Source: Candidatus Mediterraneibacter faecavium (lineage in GTDB: Bacteria; Bacillota; Clostridia; Lachnospirales; Lachnospiraceae). From it: DNA of 64,000 nt. The translations under genes and the position numbers were made by a program. The first letter of the stretch is position 1, and every line of letters starts with the position of its first letter. Positions 1 through 9,098 of the stretch are shown one piece after another. The stretch covers positions 1 to 64,000 of the forward strand of contig DWVY01000049.1 in the NCBI GenBank assembly GCA_019119995.1, given 5' to 3'. The notes under the pieces were generated by a model. It was given only the letters and a program-made list of their open reading frames with translations, had not been told where the DNA came from and did not search any database.

Positions 1-10
1 CCGACCCGCT

Positions 11-130
11 CTACCTCATCCCCTCGAATCCATGTAACGCGATATCAAAATGCTCGTCCATTGGAACTCGCATTTTAACATCACTAACATGGAGAACGAG
101 GTGTATTCGGAACGCTCCATGTCGATGCAC
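11..130 (-). other. Short coding-like stretch, possible gene remnant
   Basis: On the minus strand a GTG-initiated frame of 39 codons runs to a TAG. Its last half (MRVPMDEHFDIALHGFEGMR) has protein-like composition, but I recognise no family and there is no convincing ribosome binding site. A 64-codon frame in another register overlaps it. It may be the decayed end of a gene that lies outside the window. Treat it as a hint, not a gene. Confidence 0.15.
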
Positions 131-224
131 AGCTTATGTAGTATTCTCTTTTTCCGCTGTCTCATCCGATCGGTAGACTTTTCTTCTGCCGCAGCGTCAT
201 CCTTCAACAAACACTCATTAAAAG

Positions 225-619
225 GTGGAAGAAGTCGGAACTTTACAAACTAAGATTTCAGGTATTCCCCCTCTCGACTCGCTTTATCTAATTCGTGATT
301 GTCGAAAAGATACTTCCGATTGGCTGAACGAAGAAAATCAGCTGGATACAGCCCTGTTGATGAACCTTCCGGATCAGGCAGGATTGTAATGTGGACGGTG
401 ACTGTGGAAGGGAATTAGAGATAGTTCAAGCCCGTGGTGCGGCGTTAATCCGGGAAAGGATGTTGTCTGAACGAAGTGAGTTCTTCCTTTCCCGGATTGC
501 TTTTAGCCGTATCACGGGATTGTTACTATCTCTTATTCCCTGTAACCGGAGCCGGAAACATTACAATCCCGCCTGATCCGGTTACGCATATCGATCCGCT
601 GTATCCGGGTGATTTTTGA
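225..619 (+). pseudogene. Gene fragment interrupted by a palindromic element
   Basis: From a GTG at 225 a protein-like frame runs to a TAA at 387-389, directly inside the left end of the palindrome at 369-581. If 376-578 is taken out, GAT at 372-374 joins CCG at 578 and the frame continues through PVTHIDPLYPGDF to a TGA at 617-619. The intact C-terminus would then read LLMNLPDPVTHIDPLYPGDF. The upstream codon before the GTG is a stop, so the N-terminus is also missing or frameshifted. I do not recognise the family. The in-frame restoration is seen directly; that this was once a working gene is inference. Confidence 0.4.
369..581. repeat. ~200 bp imperfect palindromic element (MITE-like)
   Basis: The segment begins CCGGATCAGGC and ends GCCTGATCCGG. 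The arms match over nearly 90 bp with bulges: GGATTGTAATGT pairs with ACATTACAATCC, AGAGATAGT with ACTATCTCT, and AATCCGGGAAAGGA with TCCTTTCCCGGATT. The tip is TGTTGTCTGAACGAAGTGAGTTCT. GATC occurs at 372-375 and again at 575-578, compatible with a 4-bp target duplication, although GATC is itself part of the palindrome. There is no transposase, so the element would be non-autonomous. It could also be transcribed as a long structured RNA. Confidence 0.6.
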
Positions 620-662
620 ATCTTATCTCCAACGGCGTTCAATTCGACAAACACGAATTGAT

Positions 663-2384
663 CTACATATTGTAGTAGTGGGCGTAGATTCCGTTTTGCT
701 GCAGCAGTGATTCGTGTGTCCCGCGCTCTGCAATTCCGTCCTCTGTGATGACGATGATCTCGTCGGCGTTCCGGATGGTGGAGAGGCGGTGGGCGATGGT
801 GATGGTCGTCCGTCCTTCGGAGAGTTCTTCCAGGCTCTGTTGGATCCAGCGTTCGCTCTCGTTGTCAAGGGCGCTGGTGGCCTCGTCGAGAACGAGGATC
901 GGCGGATTTTTCAGGAAGACGCGGGCAATGGAGATGCGCTGCTTCTGGCCGCCGGAAAGGCGGGCACCGCGTTCTCCGACGAAGGTGCCATAGCCGTCCG
1001 GGAGTTCTTCGATGAAGTCGTGGATATTGGCACGTTTGGCAGCCTCGATGATCTCTTCCATGGATGCGCCGGGCTTTCCATAGGCGATATTTTCACGTAT
1101 GGTGCCTGAGAAGAGGTAGACGTCCTGCTGTACCATGCCGATCTGGCTTCTCAGGCTTTTCAAGGTCAGTGTGCGGACATCTTTTCCGTCGATCGTGATG
1201 CGTCCGCCGGTCACGTCATAGAATCTCGGCAGGAGGGAGCAGATGGTCGTTTTTCCGCTGCCGGACGGACCTACAAGGGCGATGGACTTTCCTGCCGGGA
1301 TCTCGAATGATACATGGGAGAGGACAGGGGTATCGTCGTCGCTGTAGTGGAAAGATACATCTTCGTAGCAGACACGGCCTTTCACATCGGTGAGCGGCTT
1401 TGCGTCCGGTGCGTCCACGATCTCCGGTTCGGTTTCCATCACATCCAGGAAGCGGCGGAAGCCGGCGAGACCTTTCTGCATCATCTCGATCAGCTCTACA
1501 AGGATCTGGATCGGGCTGATAAAGATGCCGATGTACAGGGCGTACATTGCCAGATCCGTTACATCCATGAGATCATGGGCGATGAGATATCCGCCGAATA
1601 CAAGTGTCACCAGGTACATCATTCCCTGGAAGAAAAGGTTCCATCCCATGAAATTCCCCATGCAGTTATAATTGTTCCGCTTGGAAATAAGGAAAGCATG
1701 GTTGCTTTTTCTGAACTTTTCGCGCTCAATCTCTTCGTTTGCAAAAGACTGGACGACACGGATGCCTGCCAGCGTATCCTGCAGGCTGGAGTTGACGTCG
1801 CCGATCTTTCTGCGGTTCTCCATAAAGGTCTCCTGCATCCGCTGGTTCTGGCGGAAAGAGAAGATGAACATACACAGAACAAGAACGACGAGGGGAAGCG
1901 CAAGCCGCCAGTTGATGAGGAAGAGGAAGATGAAAGAGCCGGCGATCTTTACCACGGAGATAAACAGATTTTCAGGCCCGTGGTGCGCAAACTCCGCGAT
2001 ATCGAACAGATCTGACACAAGTTTGCTCATCATCTGGCCGGAATTGTTCTGGCTGTAATACGAAAAGGACAGTTTCTCGTAATGGTCAAAGAGCTGCTGG
2101 CGCATATCCCGTTCCATATTGGCGCCCATCATGTGGCCCTGATAACTTACATAGTATTTGCAGAGGCTCTGGACGATATACATGACTAAGAGTCCGGCGG
2201 CGATCCAGGGCAGAGTGCCGAGGATCACGGAGCTGTCTCTTGTAAAGAGTGTGTTTGTCATGGTGCGCAGGATCTGCGGATAAGCAAGGTCTACGATACT
2301 GATGAAGGCTGCGCAGACAAGGTCGATAAAAAAGACCGCTTTATACGGCGCGTAATAATCTATGAATTTTCTGATCGTGTGCAT
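663..2384 (-). CDS. ABC transporter, fused permease and ATP-binding half-transporter
   Basis: A 573-residue exporter half of the MsbA/BmrA type. Residues 1-300 carry about six hydrophobic segments (ABC transmembrane type 1 domain). The nucleotide-binding domain follows, with Walker A GPSGSGKTT, signature LSGGQKQRIS, Walker B ILVLDEATSALD and the H-loop in TIAHRLST. It probably works as a homodimer in the membrane, exporting a lipid, peptide or drug; the substrate cannot be read from sequence. The start has the ribosome binding site AAGGAG 8 nt upstream. It is transcribed alone and divergently from the dihydrouridine synthase gene, with overlapping promoters. No partner half-transporter is adjacent, which favours a homodimer. 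Confidence 0.9.
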   Translation of the reverse strand: MHTIRKFIDYYAPYKAVFFIDLVCAAFISIVDLAYPQILRTMTNTLFTRDSSVILGTLPWIAAGLLVMYIVQSLCKYYVSYQGHMMGANMERDMRQQLFDHYEKLSFSYYSQNNSGQMMSKLVSDLFDIAEFAHHGPENLFISVVKIAGSFIFLFLINWRLALPLVVLVLCMFIFSFRQNQRMQETFMENRRKIGDVNSSLQDTLAGIRVVQSFANEEIEREKFRKSNHAFLISKRNNYNCMGNFMGWNLFFQGMMYLVTLVFGGYLIAHDLMDVTDLAMYALYIGIFISPIQILVELIEMMQKGLAGFRRFLDVMETEPEIVDAPDAKPLTDVKGRVCYEDVSFHYSDDDTPVLSHVSFEIPAGKSIALVGPSGSGKTTICSLLPRFYDVTGGRITIDGKDVRTLTLKSLRSQIGMVQQDVYLFSGTIRENIAYGKPGASMEEIIEAAKRANIHDFIEELPDGYGTFVGERGARLSGGQKQRISIARVFLKNPPILVLDEATSALDNESERWIQQSLEELSEGRTTITIAHRLSTIRNADEIIVITEDGIAERGTHESLLQQNGIYAHYYNM

Positions 2385-2420
2385 AGTATCACTCCTTGTT
2401 TCGAATTTATTCCGTTGACC

Positions 2421-2449
2421 ATCTTAGCATATCATTTTCTGCTTGACAA
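2421..2449 (-). promoter_or_regulatory. Promoter of the ABC exporter gene
   Basis: On the minus strand TTGTCA (2449-2444) and TAAGAT (2426-2421) are 17 bp apart, a good sigma-A match. Its -35 overlaps the -35 of the divergent promoter on the other strand. Confidence 0.55.
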
Positions 2450-2471
2450 GAAGTTCCCCCTGTAATAACGT
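2443..2471 (+). promoter_or_regulatory. Promoter of the dus gene
   Basis: TTGACA at 2443-2448, a 17-bp spacer, then TAACGT at 2466-2471 (weak -10). The -35 lies in the palindrome CTTGACAAG, which also supplies the -35 of the minus-strand promoter, so the two cannot both hold polymerase. Confidence 0.45.
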
Positions 2472-2526
2472 ATGGATGTATGTCTTTCATGATATGAACG
2501 TAGTCAGAAGGGAAAGCAAGTGTGAT

Positions 2527-3468
2527 ATGAGACTTTATTTAGCCCCGCTTGAGGGGATCACAGGGTGGATCTTCCGCAGCGCCGTCCATGAATGCTTCGG
2601 AGGATTTGATAAATATTTTGTGCCTTTTATACGGCCGAACCAGATGGGGCATTTCAGCGCCAGAGAGAAGAAGGATATCCTGCCGGAACACAACGAAGGG
2701 ATGTATACGGTCCCGCAGATCCTCACGAACCGGCCGGAGGACTTTATCCGGACTGCACATAAGCTCAGAGAATACGGATATGAAGAGATCAATCTGAACC
2801 TCGGATGCCCGTCAAAGACTGTCGTGACAAAGGGGAGAGGAGCCGGATTCCTTGCAGATCCGGACAGGTTGGATGCGTTTCTGGACGAAGTGTTTGAAAA
2901 GTGCGCGGTCCGCATCTCTGTCAAGACAAGGCTGGGGATGGACGAGCCGGAGGAATTCTGTTATCTTCTGGAGATATATAATAAATATCCTATGGAAGAA
3001 CTAATCATCCATCCCCGGGTGCAGAAAGATTTTTATAAAAATACGCCGGATCTGAAAGTATTTGCAGAGGCTCTGGCAAAGAGCAGAAATCCGGTCTGCT
3101 ATAACGGTGATATCTTTACCGTGGAGGATTATAGACGCTTTACACAGATGCAGCCGGATGTGGAATGTATTATGATGGGAAGAGGAGTTCTTGCCGATCC
3201 GGCTCTGGCGCGGAAGATCCGGGGAGGGGCGGGAGCCGATGCGGCGGAACTGAGGCGTTTCCATGATCTTCTGTATGCAGGATACTGCGAGGAGATGTCC
3301 GGCGACCGTACCATCCTTTATAAGATGAAGGAATTGTGGACCTATCTCGCTCCTGTTTTTACTAATTATAAGAAATATGCAAAGAAAATAAAAAAGGCGG
3401 AGAAGTGTGCGGTCTATGAAAAGATCATAGACGAGCTGTTTGAAAACGAAGAGATCAGCGTGCCCTGA
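2527..3468 (+). CDS. dus: tRNA-dihydrouridine synthase family protein
   Basis: A 313-residue FMN-dependent TIM-barrel enzyme that reduces uridines in the tRNA D-loop. It opens with the family's LAPLEGIT, has NLGCPSKTVVTKGRGAGF, which contains the conserved cysteine of the active-site loop, and ends the barrel with YNGDIFTVED and MMGRGVLADP. An upstream in-frame TTG at 2443 would add 28 residues, but that codon is the -35 box of the promoter. The ATG at 2527 places the family motif at residue 5 and has GAAGGG upstream. Which Dus subtype it is, and so which uridine it modifies, is not clear. It is monocistronic, followed at once by a terminator. Confidence 0.9.
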   Translation: MRLYLAPLEGITGWIFRSAVHECFGGFDKYFVPFIRPNQMGHFSAREKKDILPEHNEGMYTVPQILTNRPEDFIRTAHKLREYGYEEINLNLGCPSKTVVTKGRGAGFLADPDRLDAFLDEVFEKCAVRISVKTRLGMDEPEEFCYLLEIYNKYPMEELIIHPRVQKDFYKNTPDLKVFAEALAKSRNPVCYNGDIFTVEDYRRFTQMQPDVECIMMGRGVLADPALARKIRGGAGADAAELRRFHDLLYAGYCEEMSGDRTILYKMKELWTYLAPVFTNYKKYAKKIKKAEKCAVYEKIIDELFENEEISVP

Positions 3469-3492
3469 AATATGGGATACGCTGATCTCTTG
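3451..3492 (+). terminator. Terminator after dus
   Basis: GAGATCAGCGT (3451-3461) pairs with ACGCTGATCTC (3479-3489), with inner GTGCCC/GGGATAC pairing and a short T-rich tail. It overlaps the last codons of dus and separates it from the convergent pyrG. Confidence 0.6.
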
Positions 3493-3507
3493 TTTATACC
3501 GATCGTA

Positions 3508-3560
3508 TGATCCAGAACCTGATTCTGGTCCTGAACCTGCTTCTAATCCAGAACCTGATC
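3508..3560. repeat. Short degenerate tandem repeat beyond and at the pyrG stop
   Basis: Three imperfect copies of CCAGAACCTGAT / CCTGAACCTGCT spaced about 18 bp lie just beyond and over the end of pyrG. They resemble Gly/Ser coding repeats when read on the minus strand past the stop. No function is evident. Confidence 0.35.
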
Positions 3561-5174
3561 CTGGGCTGTCTCGTTCTGTTTTTTGAGAGCTGCCTCCACG
3601 AATCCTTTGAAGAGCGGATGTGGACGGTTCGGCCTGGATTTGAGCTCCGGATGTGCCTGTGTCGCAATGAACCACGGATGGGACGGGATCTCGATCATCT
3701 CGACGATGCGGCTGTCCGGCGAGAGTCCGCACAGAGACATCCCGTGTTCCTCCAGGACGTCGCGGTAATCGTTGTTTACTTCATAGCGGTGGCGGTGGCG
3801 TTCGCTGATCTCTCTTGTGCCGTACAGTTTCTCGGCGAGGGAGCCTTCTTTGAGCACGCACGGATATGCGCCGAGGCGGAGCGTGCCTCCGATGTCTTCC
3901 ACACCGATCTGATCCGGCATGATGTGGATGACCGGATGGGTGGTATCCGGTTTCAGCTCCATGCTGTGCGCGTCATTATAACCGACTACATTTCTGGCGA
4001 ACTCTACGATGGCGAGCTGCATGCCCAGGCACAGGCCGAGGAACGGGATTCCGTGGGTGCGGGCATATTTGATCGCTGTGATCTTGCCTTCGATCCCTCT
4101 GTGTCCGAAGCCGCCGGGGACAAGGATGCCGCTTACATCGGAGAAGATCTCTTCCGCATTTTCTTCGGTGACAGTCTCGGAATCGACCCATTTGATATTC
4201 ACGGTGGTGTGAGAGTAGATACCGCCGTGCTTCAGAGCCTCAACGACACTGATGTAGGCGTCGTGGAGCTGGATATATTTTCCGACAAGGGCTACGGTCA
4301 CTTCCTGCGTCGGGTGGCGCAGATTTTCCACCATCTCAGTCCAGTCTTTGAGGTCCGGTTCCGGGCAGTCCAGATGAAGACATTCACAGACTACCTGTGC
4401 AAGATGCTCTTTCTCCATTGCCAGGGGAGCCTCGTAGAGATACTCAACGTCCAGGTTCTGGAGCACATGGCTTGCCGGCAGGTTGCAGAAGAGAGAGATC
4501 TTGTCCTTCATGCCCTGATCGAGAGGATACTCGGAACGGCATACGATGATATCCGGCTGGATCCCCATTCCCTGCAGTTCTTTTACACTGGCCTGTGTCG
4601 GCTTGGTCTTCATTTCCTGGGAAGCGCGCAGATAAGGGATCAGCGTCACGTGGATGAGGATGACGTTTTCCGCGCCTTTCTCATGCTGGAACTGACGGAT
4701 GGATTCGAGGAAAGGCTGGCTCTCGATGTCTCCGACTGTGCCGCCCACTTCGATGATAGCGATCTCCGTATCAGCAGCAGCGGGATTGCGGTAGAACCTG
4801 CTCTTGATCTCATTGGTGATATGAGGGATGACCTGGACGGTCCCTCCGCCGAAGTCGCCGCGGCGCTCTTTCTGAAGAACAGACCAGTAGATCTTGCCGG
4901 TCGTGACGTTAGAGTTCTTGGTAAGGCTCTCGTCGATGAAACGCTCATAGTGTCCGAGATCCAGATCTGTTTCCGCGCCGTCATCTGTGACGAAGACTTC
5001 CCCGTGTTGGACCGGGTTCATCGTACCCGGGTCGATGTTGATATAAGGATCAAATTTCTGCATGGTCACGGTATACCCGCGGGCTTTTAACAGACGTCCG
5101 AGAGAGGCGGCTGTTATCCCTTTGCCCAGGCCGGATACAACGCCGCCGGTAACAAATACATACTTTACTGCCAT
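3543..5174 (-). CDS. pyrG: CTP synthase
   Basis: A 543-residue enzyme that converts UTP to CTP using glutamine and ATP. The N-terminal synthetase domain begins with the family's [15 protein letters not shown], then [33 protein letters not shown] within it. The C-terminal class I glutamine amidotransferase domain has [11 protein letters not shown] and the nucleophile cysteine in FLGLCLGMQ, with the catalytic His-Glu in HPELKSR. The ATG at 5174 has the ribosome binding site CAGGAGGG 9 nt upstream; a longer frame reaching 5285 has no such site and runs through the leader hairpin. The leader hairpin with a T-tract (5231-5301) may attenuate it. Confidence 0.97.
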   Translation of the reverse strand: MAVKYVFVTGGVVSGLGKGITAASLGRLLKARGYTVTMQKFDPYINIDPGTMNPVQHGEVFVTDDGAETDLDLGHYERFIDESLTKNSNVTTGKIYWSVLQKERRGDFGGGTVQVIPHITNEIKSRFYRNPAAADTEIAIIEVGGTVGDIESQPFLESIRQFQHEKGAENVILIHVTLIPYLRASQEMKTKPTQASVKELQGMGIQPDIIVCRSEYPLDQGMKDKISLFCNLPASHVLQNLDVEYLYEAPLAMEKEHLAQVVCECLHLDCPEPDLKDWTEMVENLRHPTQEVTVALVGKYIQLHDAYISVVEALKHGGIYSHTTVNIKWVDSETVTEENAEEIFSDVSGILVPGGFGHRGIEGKITAIKYARTHGIPFLGLCLGMQLAIVEFARNVVGYNDAHSMELKPDTTHPVIHIMPDQIGVEDIGGTLRLGAYPCVLKEGSLAEKLYGTREISERHRHRYEVNNDYRDVLEEHGMSLCGLSPDSRIVEMIEIPSHPWFIATQAHPELKSRPNRPHPLFKGFVEAALKKQNETAQDQVLD

Positions 5175-5230
5175 AATAGATGCCCTCCTGTGATTGAAAA
5201 TAACTGATGAACGGTAAAACGGTTCCTTAA

Positions 5231-5301
5231 AAAAGAGTACAGTCTGACTATGGATGGGAAGCCACACCTTTGTGACCGGAACCATACATATAGTCAGACT
5301 G
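5231..5301 (-). terminator. Hairpin with U-tract in the pyrG leader: attenuator or upstream terminator
   Basis: On the minus strand CAGTCTGACTAT (5301-5290) pairs with ATAGTCAGACTG (5251-5240) and is followed by TACTCTTTTTT. It lies between the DUF1846 gene and pyrG, 57 nt before the pyrG start. GGTTCC in the loop can pair with GGAACC just after the T-tract, a possible alternative fold. It may simply end DUF1846 transcripts. A possible -10 (TATACT, complement of 5321-5326) upstream of the hairpin would instead make it a leader attenuator. The initially transcribed sequence lacks the GGG start of the Bacillus pyrG mechanism. Confidence 0.6.
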
Positions 5302-5357
5302 TCTGAAAAAATACTTATCTAGTATACAACAGAAATTTTAGAAAGTACAGTATTTTT

Positions 5358-6833
5358 TTACGAAAGCAGTATGTGTTCGTATACTGCTTCGCAGGTGAGC
5401 TGCACTCCGAGTTTCTTAAAGATCTTGATGTCCACATCCGAGAGCATGACTGAGGTGTGGGCCTGACATCCGTCCAGCTTCGGAAGCTGGGAGAGCGCAA
5501 GGCGTGCCTCTGCGCTGTCGGCTGCGCTGGCGGAGAGCGCGATCAGTACTTCATCTGTGTGCAGACGCGGGTTTTTGCTCTTTAGGTAATCTACCTTCAG
5601 CTTCTGGATCGGCTCGATGGACTGGGGCGAGATGATGTGCTTCTCGTGGTCGATGCCGGCGAGGACTTTCAGCACGTTCAAAAGCAGCGCCGCGGAGGCT
5701 CCGAGCAGATTGGTCGTCTTCCCGGTTATGATCCGTCCGTCTTCCAGTTCGAGGGCGGCAGCGGGACCGCCGGTCTCTTTTGCGCGCCTTTGTGCTTCGA
5801 CCGCTACTTTCCGGTCTGCAGCTGTAATGCCCGCCAGATTCATGAGCAGCTCGATCTTCTGAGCCTCCTTGTCCGAAGCTTCGCCCTTTACAAGTGCATT
5901 CAGAGCTGCATAATAGCGGCGGATGATCTCCTGCTTTGATGCCTCGCGGCAGACTTCGTCGTCACAGATACAGTTGCCGGCCATGTTGACGCCCATGTCT
6001 GTCGGGGACTTGTAAGGGCTTTCTCCGTAGATCTTTTCAAAGATCGTGTTCAGGACGGGGAAGATCTCTACGTCACGGTTATAGTTGACGGTTGTCTCTC
6101 CGTAAGCTTCCAGATGGAACGGGTCGATCATGTTCACGTCGTTCAGGTCGGCTGTCGCCGCTTCGTACGCCAGGTTGACCGGATGCTTCAGCGGCAGGTT
6201 CCAGATCGGAAATGTCTCGAATTTGGCATATCCGGCATGGATCCCCCGTTTGTGTTCGTGATAGAGCTGAGAGAGACATGTCGCCATCTTCCCGCTTCCC
6301 GGCCCCGGCGCTGTCACGATGACAAGCGGACGTGTCGTCTCGATATAATCGTTCTTCCCATAGCCTTCGTCACTGATGATGAGCGGGATATTGGACGGAT
6401 AACCGGGAATGATATAATGAAGATATACAGGGATGTCCATGCTCTCCAGCCTGTTTTTGAACAGAAGAGCGCTCTCCTGACCGGAAAACTGCGTGATCGC
6501 CACGCTCCCTACATAAAGTCCCTGATCCCGGTATGTCTGGATCAGGCGGAGAACGTCTGTATCATACGTGATGCCGAGATCACCGCGGATTTTGTTCTTT
6601 TCGATGTCCTTTGCACTGATGACTATGACGATCTCGGCCTGGCTGCTGAGCTCTTTGAGGAGCCGCAATTTACTGTCAGGAGCAAAGCCCGGCAGCACGC
6701 GGGAGGCGTGATAGTCGTCAAAAAGCTTTCCTCCGAATTCCAGATATAATTTGTTGTCGAACTTTCCGATCCGTTCCCGGATATGTTCGGACTGCATTTT
6801 CAGGTATTTCTCGTTGTCAAAACCGATTTTCAT
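5358..6833 (-). CDS. DUF1846 domain-containing protein (UPF0371)
   Basis: A 491-residue protein of the UPF0371/DUF1846 family. The family is widespread in Firmicutes, several crystal structures exist, and the function is unknown to me. The start MKIGFDNEKYLKMQSEHI is typical and has AAGGGGAAA just upstream. Inside, TAPGPGSGKMATCLSQLYHE resembles a P-loop (GPGSGK), suggesting nucleotide or phosphate binding. The segment HPVNLAYEAATADLNDVNMIDPFH is characteristic of the family. No transmembrane segment is seen, so it is probably cytoplasmic. It is the only gene between its own promoter region and the pyrG leader hairpin. Confidence 0.85.
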   Translation of the reverse strand: MKIGFDNEKYLKMQSEHIRERIGKFDNKLYLEFGGKLFDDYHASRVLPGFAPDSKLRLLKELSSQAEIVIVISAKDIEKNKIRGDLGITYDTDVLRLIQTYRDQGLYVGSVAITQFSGQESALLFKNRLESMDIPVYLHYIIPGYPSNIPLIISDEGYGKNDYIETTRPLVIVTAPGPGSGKMATCLSQLYHEHKRGIHAGYAKFETFPIWNLPLKHPVNLAYEAATADLNDVNMIDPFHLEAYGETTVNYNRDVEIFPVLNTIFEKIYGESPYKSPTDMGVNMAGNCICDDEVCREASKQEIIRRYYAALNALVKGEASDKEAQKIELLMNLAGITAADRKVAVEAQRRAKETGGPAAALELEDGRIITGKTTNLLGASAALLLNVLKVLAGIDHEKHIISPQSIEPIQKLKVDYLKSKNPRLHTDEVLIALSASAADSAEARLALSQLPKLDGCQAHTSVMLSDVDIKIFKKLGVQLTCEAVYEHILLS

Positions 6834-6978
6834 AGTTTCCCCTTTCCTTTTGTAGTTACTCTGTATCTTATCTATAGATGGATGGCGCTTTTTTGCGCGC
6901 CGGAAGATAACAGGACATATTTCGTACCCAGTATACTATAAAAAGTCATGGGTTTACAATATTTTCATAATGTTTTTG

Positions 6979-7007
6979 TTGATTTATGCAAAACCTGTCT
7001 TTATAAT
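6979..7007 (+). promoter_or_regulatory. Promoter of the ftsH operon
   Basis: TTGATT (6979-6984), 17-bp spacer, TATAAT (7002-7007). The ribosome binding site AGGAGG follows at 7024-7029, giving a short leader of about 20 nt. Confidence 0.7.
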
Positions 7008-7035
7008 GATAATAGCTGTTTTTAGGAGGAATAGA

Positions 7036-9093
7036 ATGGACAATAATAATAAAAATAAAGACCCGAATCACAACCGGCAGGGTTGGGGGATCATCCTCGC
7101 AACAACCCTGCTGGTCACTTTTATAGTGATGGGGTTGTACTCTATGATGCAGGGATCTGGTCCGGAAGAGATCAGTTACGATAAGTTCCTCTCCCTGATC
7201 GACGAAGGAAAAGTCCAGGAGGTAAGTCTTAACAGTGACCGGATCTATATAACGCTGACGGACGAGGCACGCCGGGAAGAACTTGAGGAAACCGGACGGA
7301 CCGGCAATCCGGGAAATGTGCTGAGCCAGCTGCAGGATCAGATGCAGGGGCAGATGCAGTCAGGCGGCGGTACGGAAGAGGAAAGCGAGAGAAGTCCGGA
7401 TTATTACACTGGATATGTCAATGACTACACCCTGACGGATAAACTTGAGAAAGCAGGAGTTAAATTCGGGAGCAAACCCGGCGATACGATGGCGCAGACA
7501 CTCCTCGAGCTGTTTCTGACCGTGATCCTCCCGATCGGCCTGATGGCGCTCATGCTTGTCTGGCTCATGCGGAAGATGACCAAAGGCGGGGGCGTGATGG
7601 GCATTGGAAAGAGCAATGCCAAGATGTATATGGAGAAAGAGACCGGCGTCACATTCCAGGATGTGGCAGGCGAGGATGAGGCGAAGGAATCCCTGCAGGA
7701 AGTAGTCGATTTCCTTCATAATCCGGGGAAATACAGCGGCATCGGCGCAAAGCTTCCCAAGGGGGCTCTGCTCGTAGGTCCTCCGGGAACCGGTAAGACA
7801 CTTCTCGCAAAAGCAGTGGCGGGCGAGGCAAAGGTACCGTTCTTCTCACTGTCGGGATCTGCATTTGTAGAGATGTATGTGGGCGTGGGCGCTTCCCGTG
7901 TCCGCGATCTCTTCAAGCAGGCACAGCAGCAGGCTCCATGTATCGTATTTATCGATGAGATCGATGCGATCGGAAAGACCCGTGATTCTTCCCTCGGCGG
8001 AAATGACGAGAGAGAACAGACGCTCAACCAGCTCCTTGCAGAGATGGACGGATTTGATACGAATAAGGGACTCCTGATCCTGGCGGCGACGAACCGTCCG
8101 GAGATCCTGGATCCGGCGCTCCTGCGCCCGGGACGTTTCGACCGTAGGATCATCGTGGACAAACCGGATCTGAAAGGCCGTGTGGAGATCCTGAAAGTAC
8201 ATGCAAAAGACGTGCGCATGGATGAGAGCGTGGATCTGGAAGCGATCGCGCTTGCAACCTCCGGCGCAGTCGGCTCAGACCTCGCGAATATGATCAACGA
8301 GGCCGCTATTAACGCGGTGAAACATGGCAGACAGGTGGTAAGCCAGAAAGACCTCTTTGAGGCGGTGGAAGTCGTCCTTGTCGGCAAAGAGAAGAAAGAC
8401 CGCATCATGAGCAAAGAGGAGAGAAGGATCGTTTCCTACCATGAAGTGGGACATGCGCTTGTCACAGCGCTTCAGAAGAATACGGAACCGGTGCAGAAGA
8501 TCACGATCGTGCCGAGGACGATGGGCGCGCTCGGTTATGTGATGCAGACGCCGGAGGAAGAAAAGTTCCTGAATACGAAGAAAGAGCTGGAGGCGATGAT
8601 CGTCGTGGCTCTCGGCGGACGCGCTGCGGAGGAACTTGTCTTTGACACAGTGACGACCGGGGCGGCCAATGATATCGAGCAGGCGACGAAGATCGCCCGT
8701 GCGATGATCACGCAGTACGGCATGTCCGATCGTTTCGGCCTGATGGGGCTTGAGTCCATCCAGAACCGATATCTGGACGGAAGAGCTGTATTAAACTGCG
8801 GCGATGCCACAGCCGGCGAGATCGACGTGGAAGTCATGAAGATGCTGAAAGCCGCATATGAAGAGGCGAAGAAGCTCCTTGCCGAGAACAGGGAGGCACT
8901 GGATAAGATCGCTGCGTTCCTGATCGAGAAAGAGACGATCACAGGCAAGGAATTCATGAAGATATTCCGGGAAGTAAAAGGAATACCGGAACCGTCTGAG
9001 ACGGAGGAAGGCGCTCCGGCTGAACGGGAAGGTCGGATAACCATGAAATCAGAACCGGCAGAAGAAAGCCAGATAACGGCAGGCGGTGAGTAA
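7036..9093 (+). CDS. ftsH: ATP-dependent zinc metalloprotease FtsH
   Basis: A 685-residue membrane-anchored AAA+ protease that degrades membrane and regulatory proteins. There is an N-terminal membrane segment (about residues 15-35), an extracytoplasmic domain of about 110 residues, a second membrane segment (about 155-175), then the AAA module with Walker A GPPGTGKT (248-255), Walker [12 protein letters not shown] and the second region of homology ending [18 protein letters not shown]. The zinc site HEVGH is at 469-473. The ATG at 7036 has AGGAGG 6 nt upstream; the in-frame ATG at 6970 lies before the promoter and is rejected. First gene of the ftsH-uvrC-hprK-glucokinase cluster. Confidence 0.97.
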   Translation: MDNNNKNKDPNHNRQGWGIILATTLLVTFIVMGLYSMMQGSGPEEISYDKFLSLIDEGKVQEVSLNSDRIYITLTDEARREELEETGRTGNPGNVLSQLQDQMQGQMQSGGGTEEESERSPDYYTGYVNDYTLTDKLEKAGVKFGSKPGDTMAQTLLELFLTVILPIGLMALMLVWLMRKMTKGGGVMGIGKSNAKMYMEKETGVTFQDVAGEDEAKESLQEVVDFLHNPGKYSGIGAKLPKGALLVGPPGTGKTLLAKAVAGEAKVPFFSLSGSAFVEMYVGVGASRVRDLFKQAQQQAPCIVFIDEIDAIGKTRDSSLGGNDEREQTLNQLLAEMDGFDTNKGLLILAATNRPEILDPALLRPGRFDRRIIVDKPDLKGRVEILKVHAKDVRMDESVDLEAIALATSGAVGSDLANMINEAAINAVKHGRQVVSQKDLFEAVEVVLVGKEKKDRIMSKEERRIVSYHEVGHALVTALQKNTEPVQKITIVPRTMGALGYVMQTPEEEKFLNTKKELEAMIVVALGGRAAEELVFDTVTTGAANDIEQATKIARAMITQYGMSDRFGLMGLESIQNRYLDGRAVLNCGDATAGEIDVEVMKMLKAAYEEAKKLLAENREALDKIAAFLIEKETITGKEFMKIFREVKGIPEPSETEEGAPAEREGRITMKSEPAEESQITAGGE

Positions 9094-9098
9094 AGTTC

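Noticed and set aside
3507-5090. 527-codon open frame on the plus strand
   Set aside because: It is antisense to pyrG, whose protein is recognisable throughout; no ribosome binding site or family match.
5302-5340. Bacillus-type G-reiteration control of pyrG
   Set aside because: No GGG at the expected transcription start; only the terminator-like hairpin is shared.
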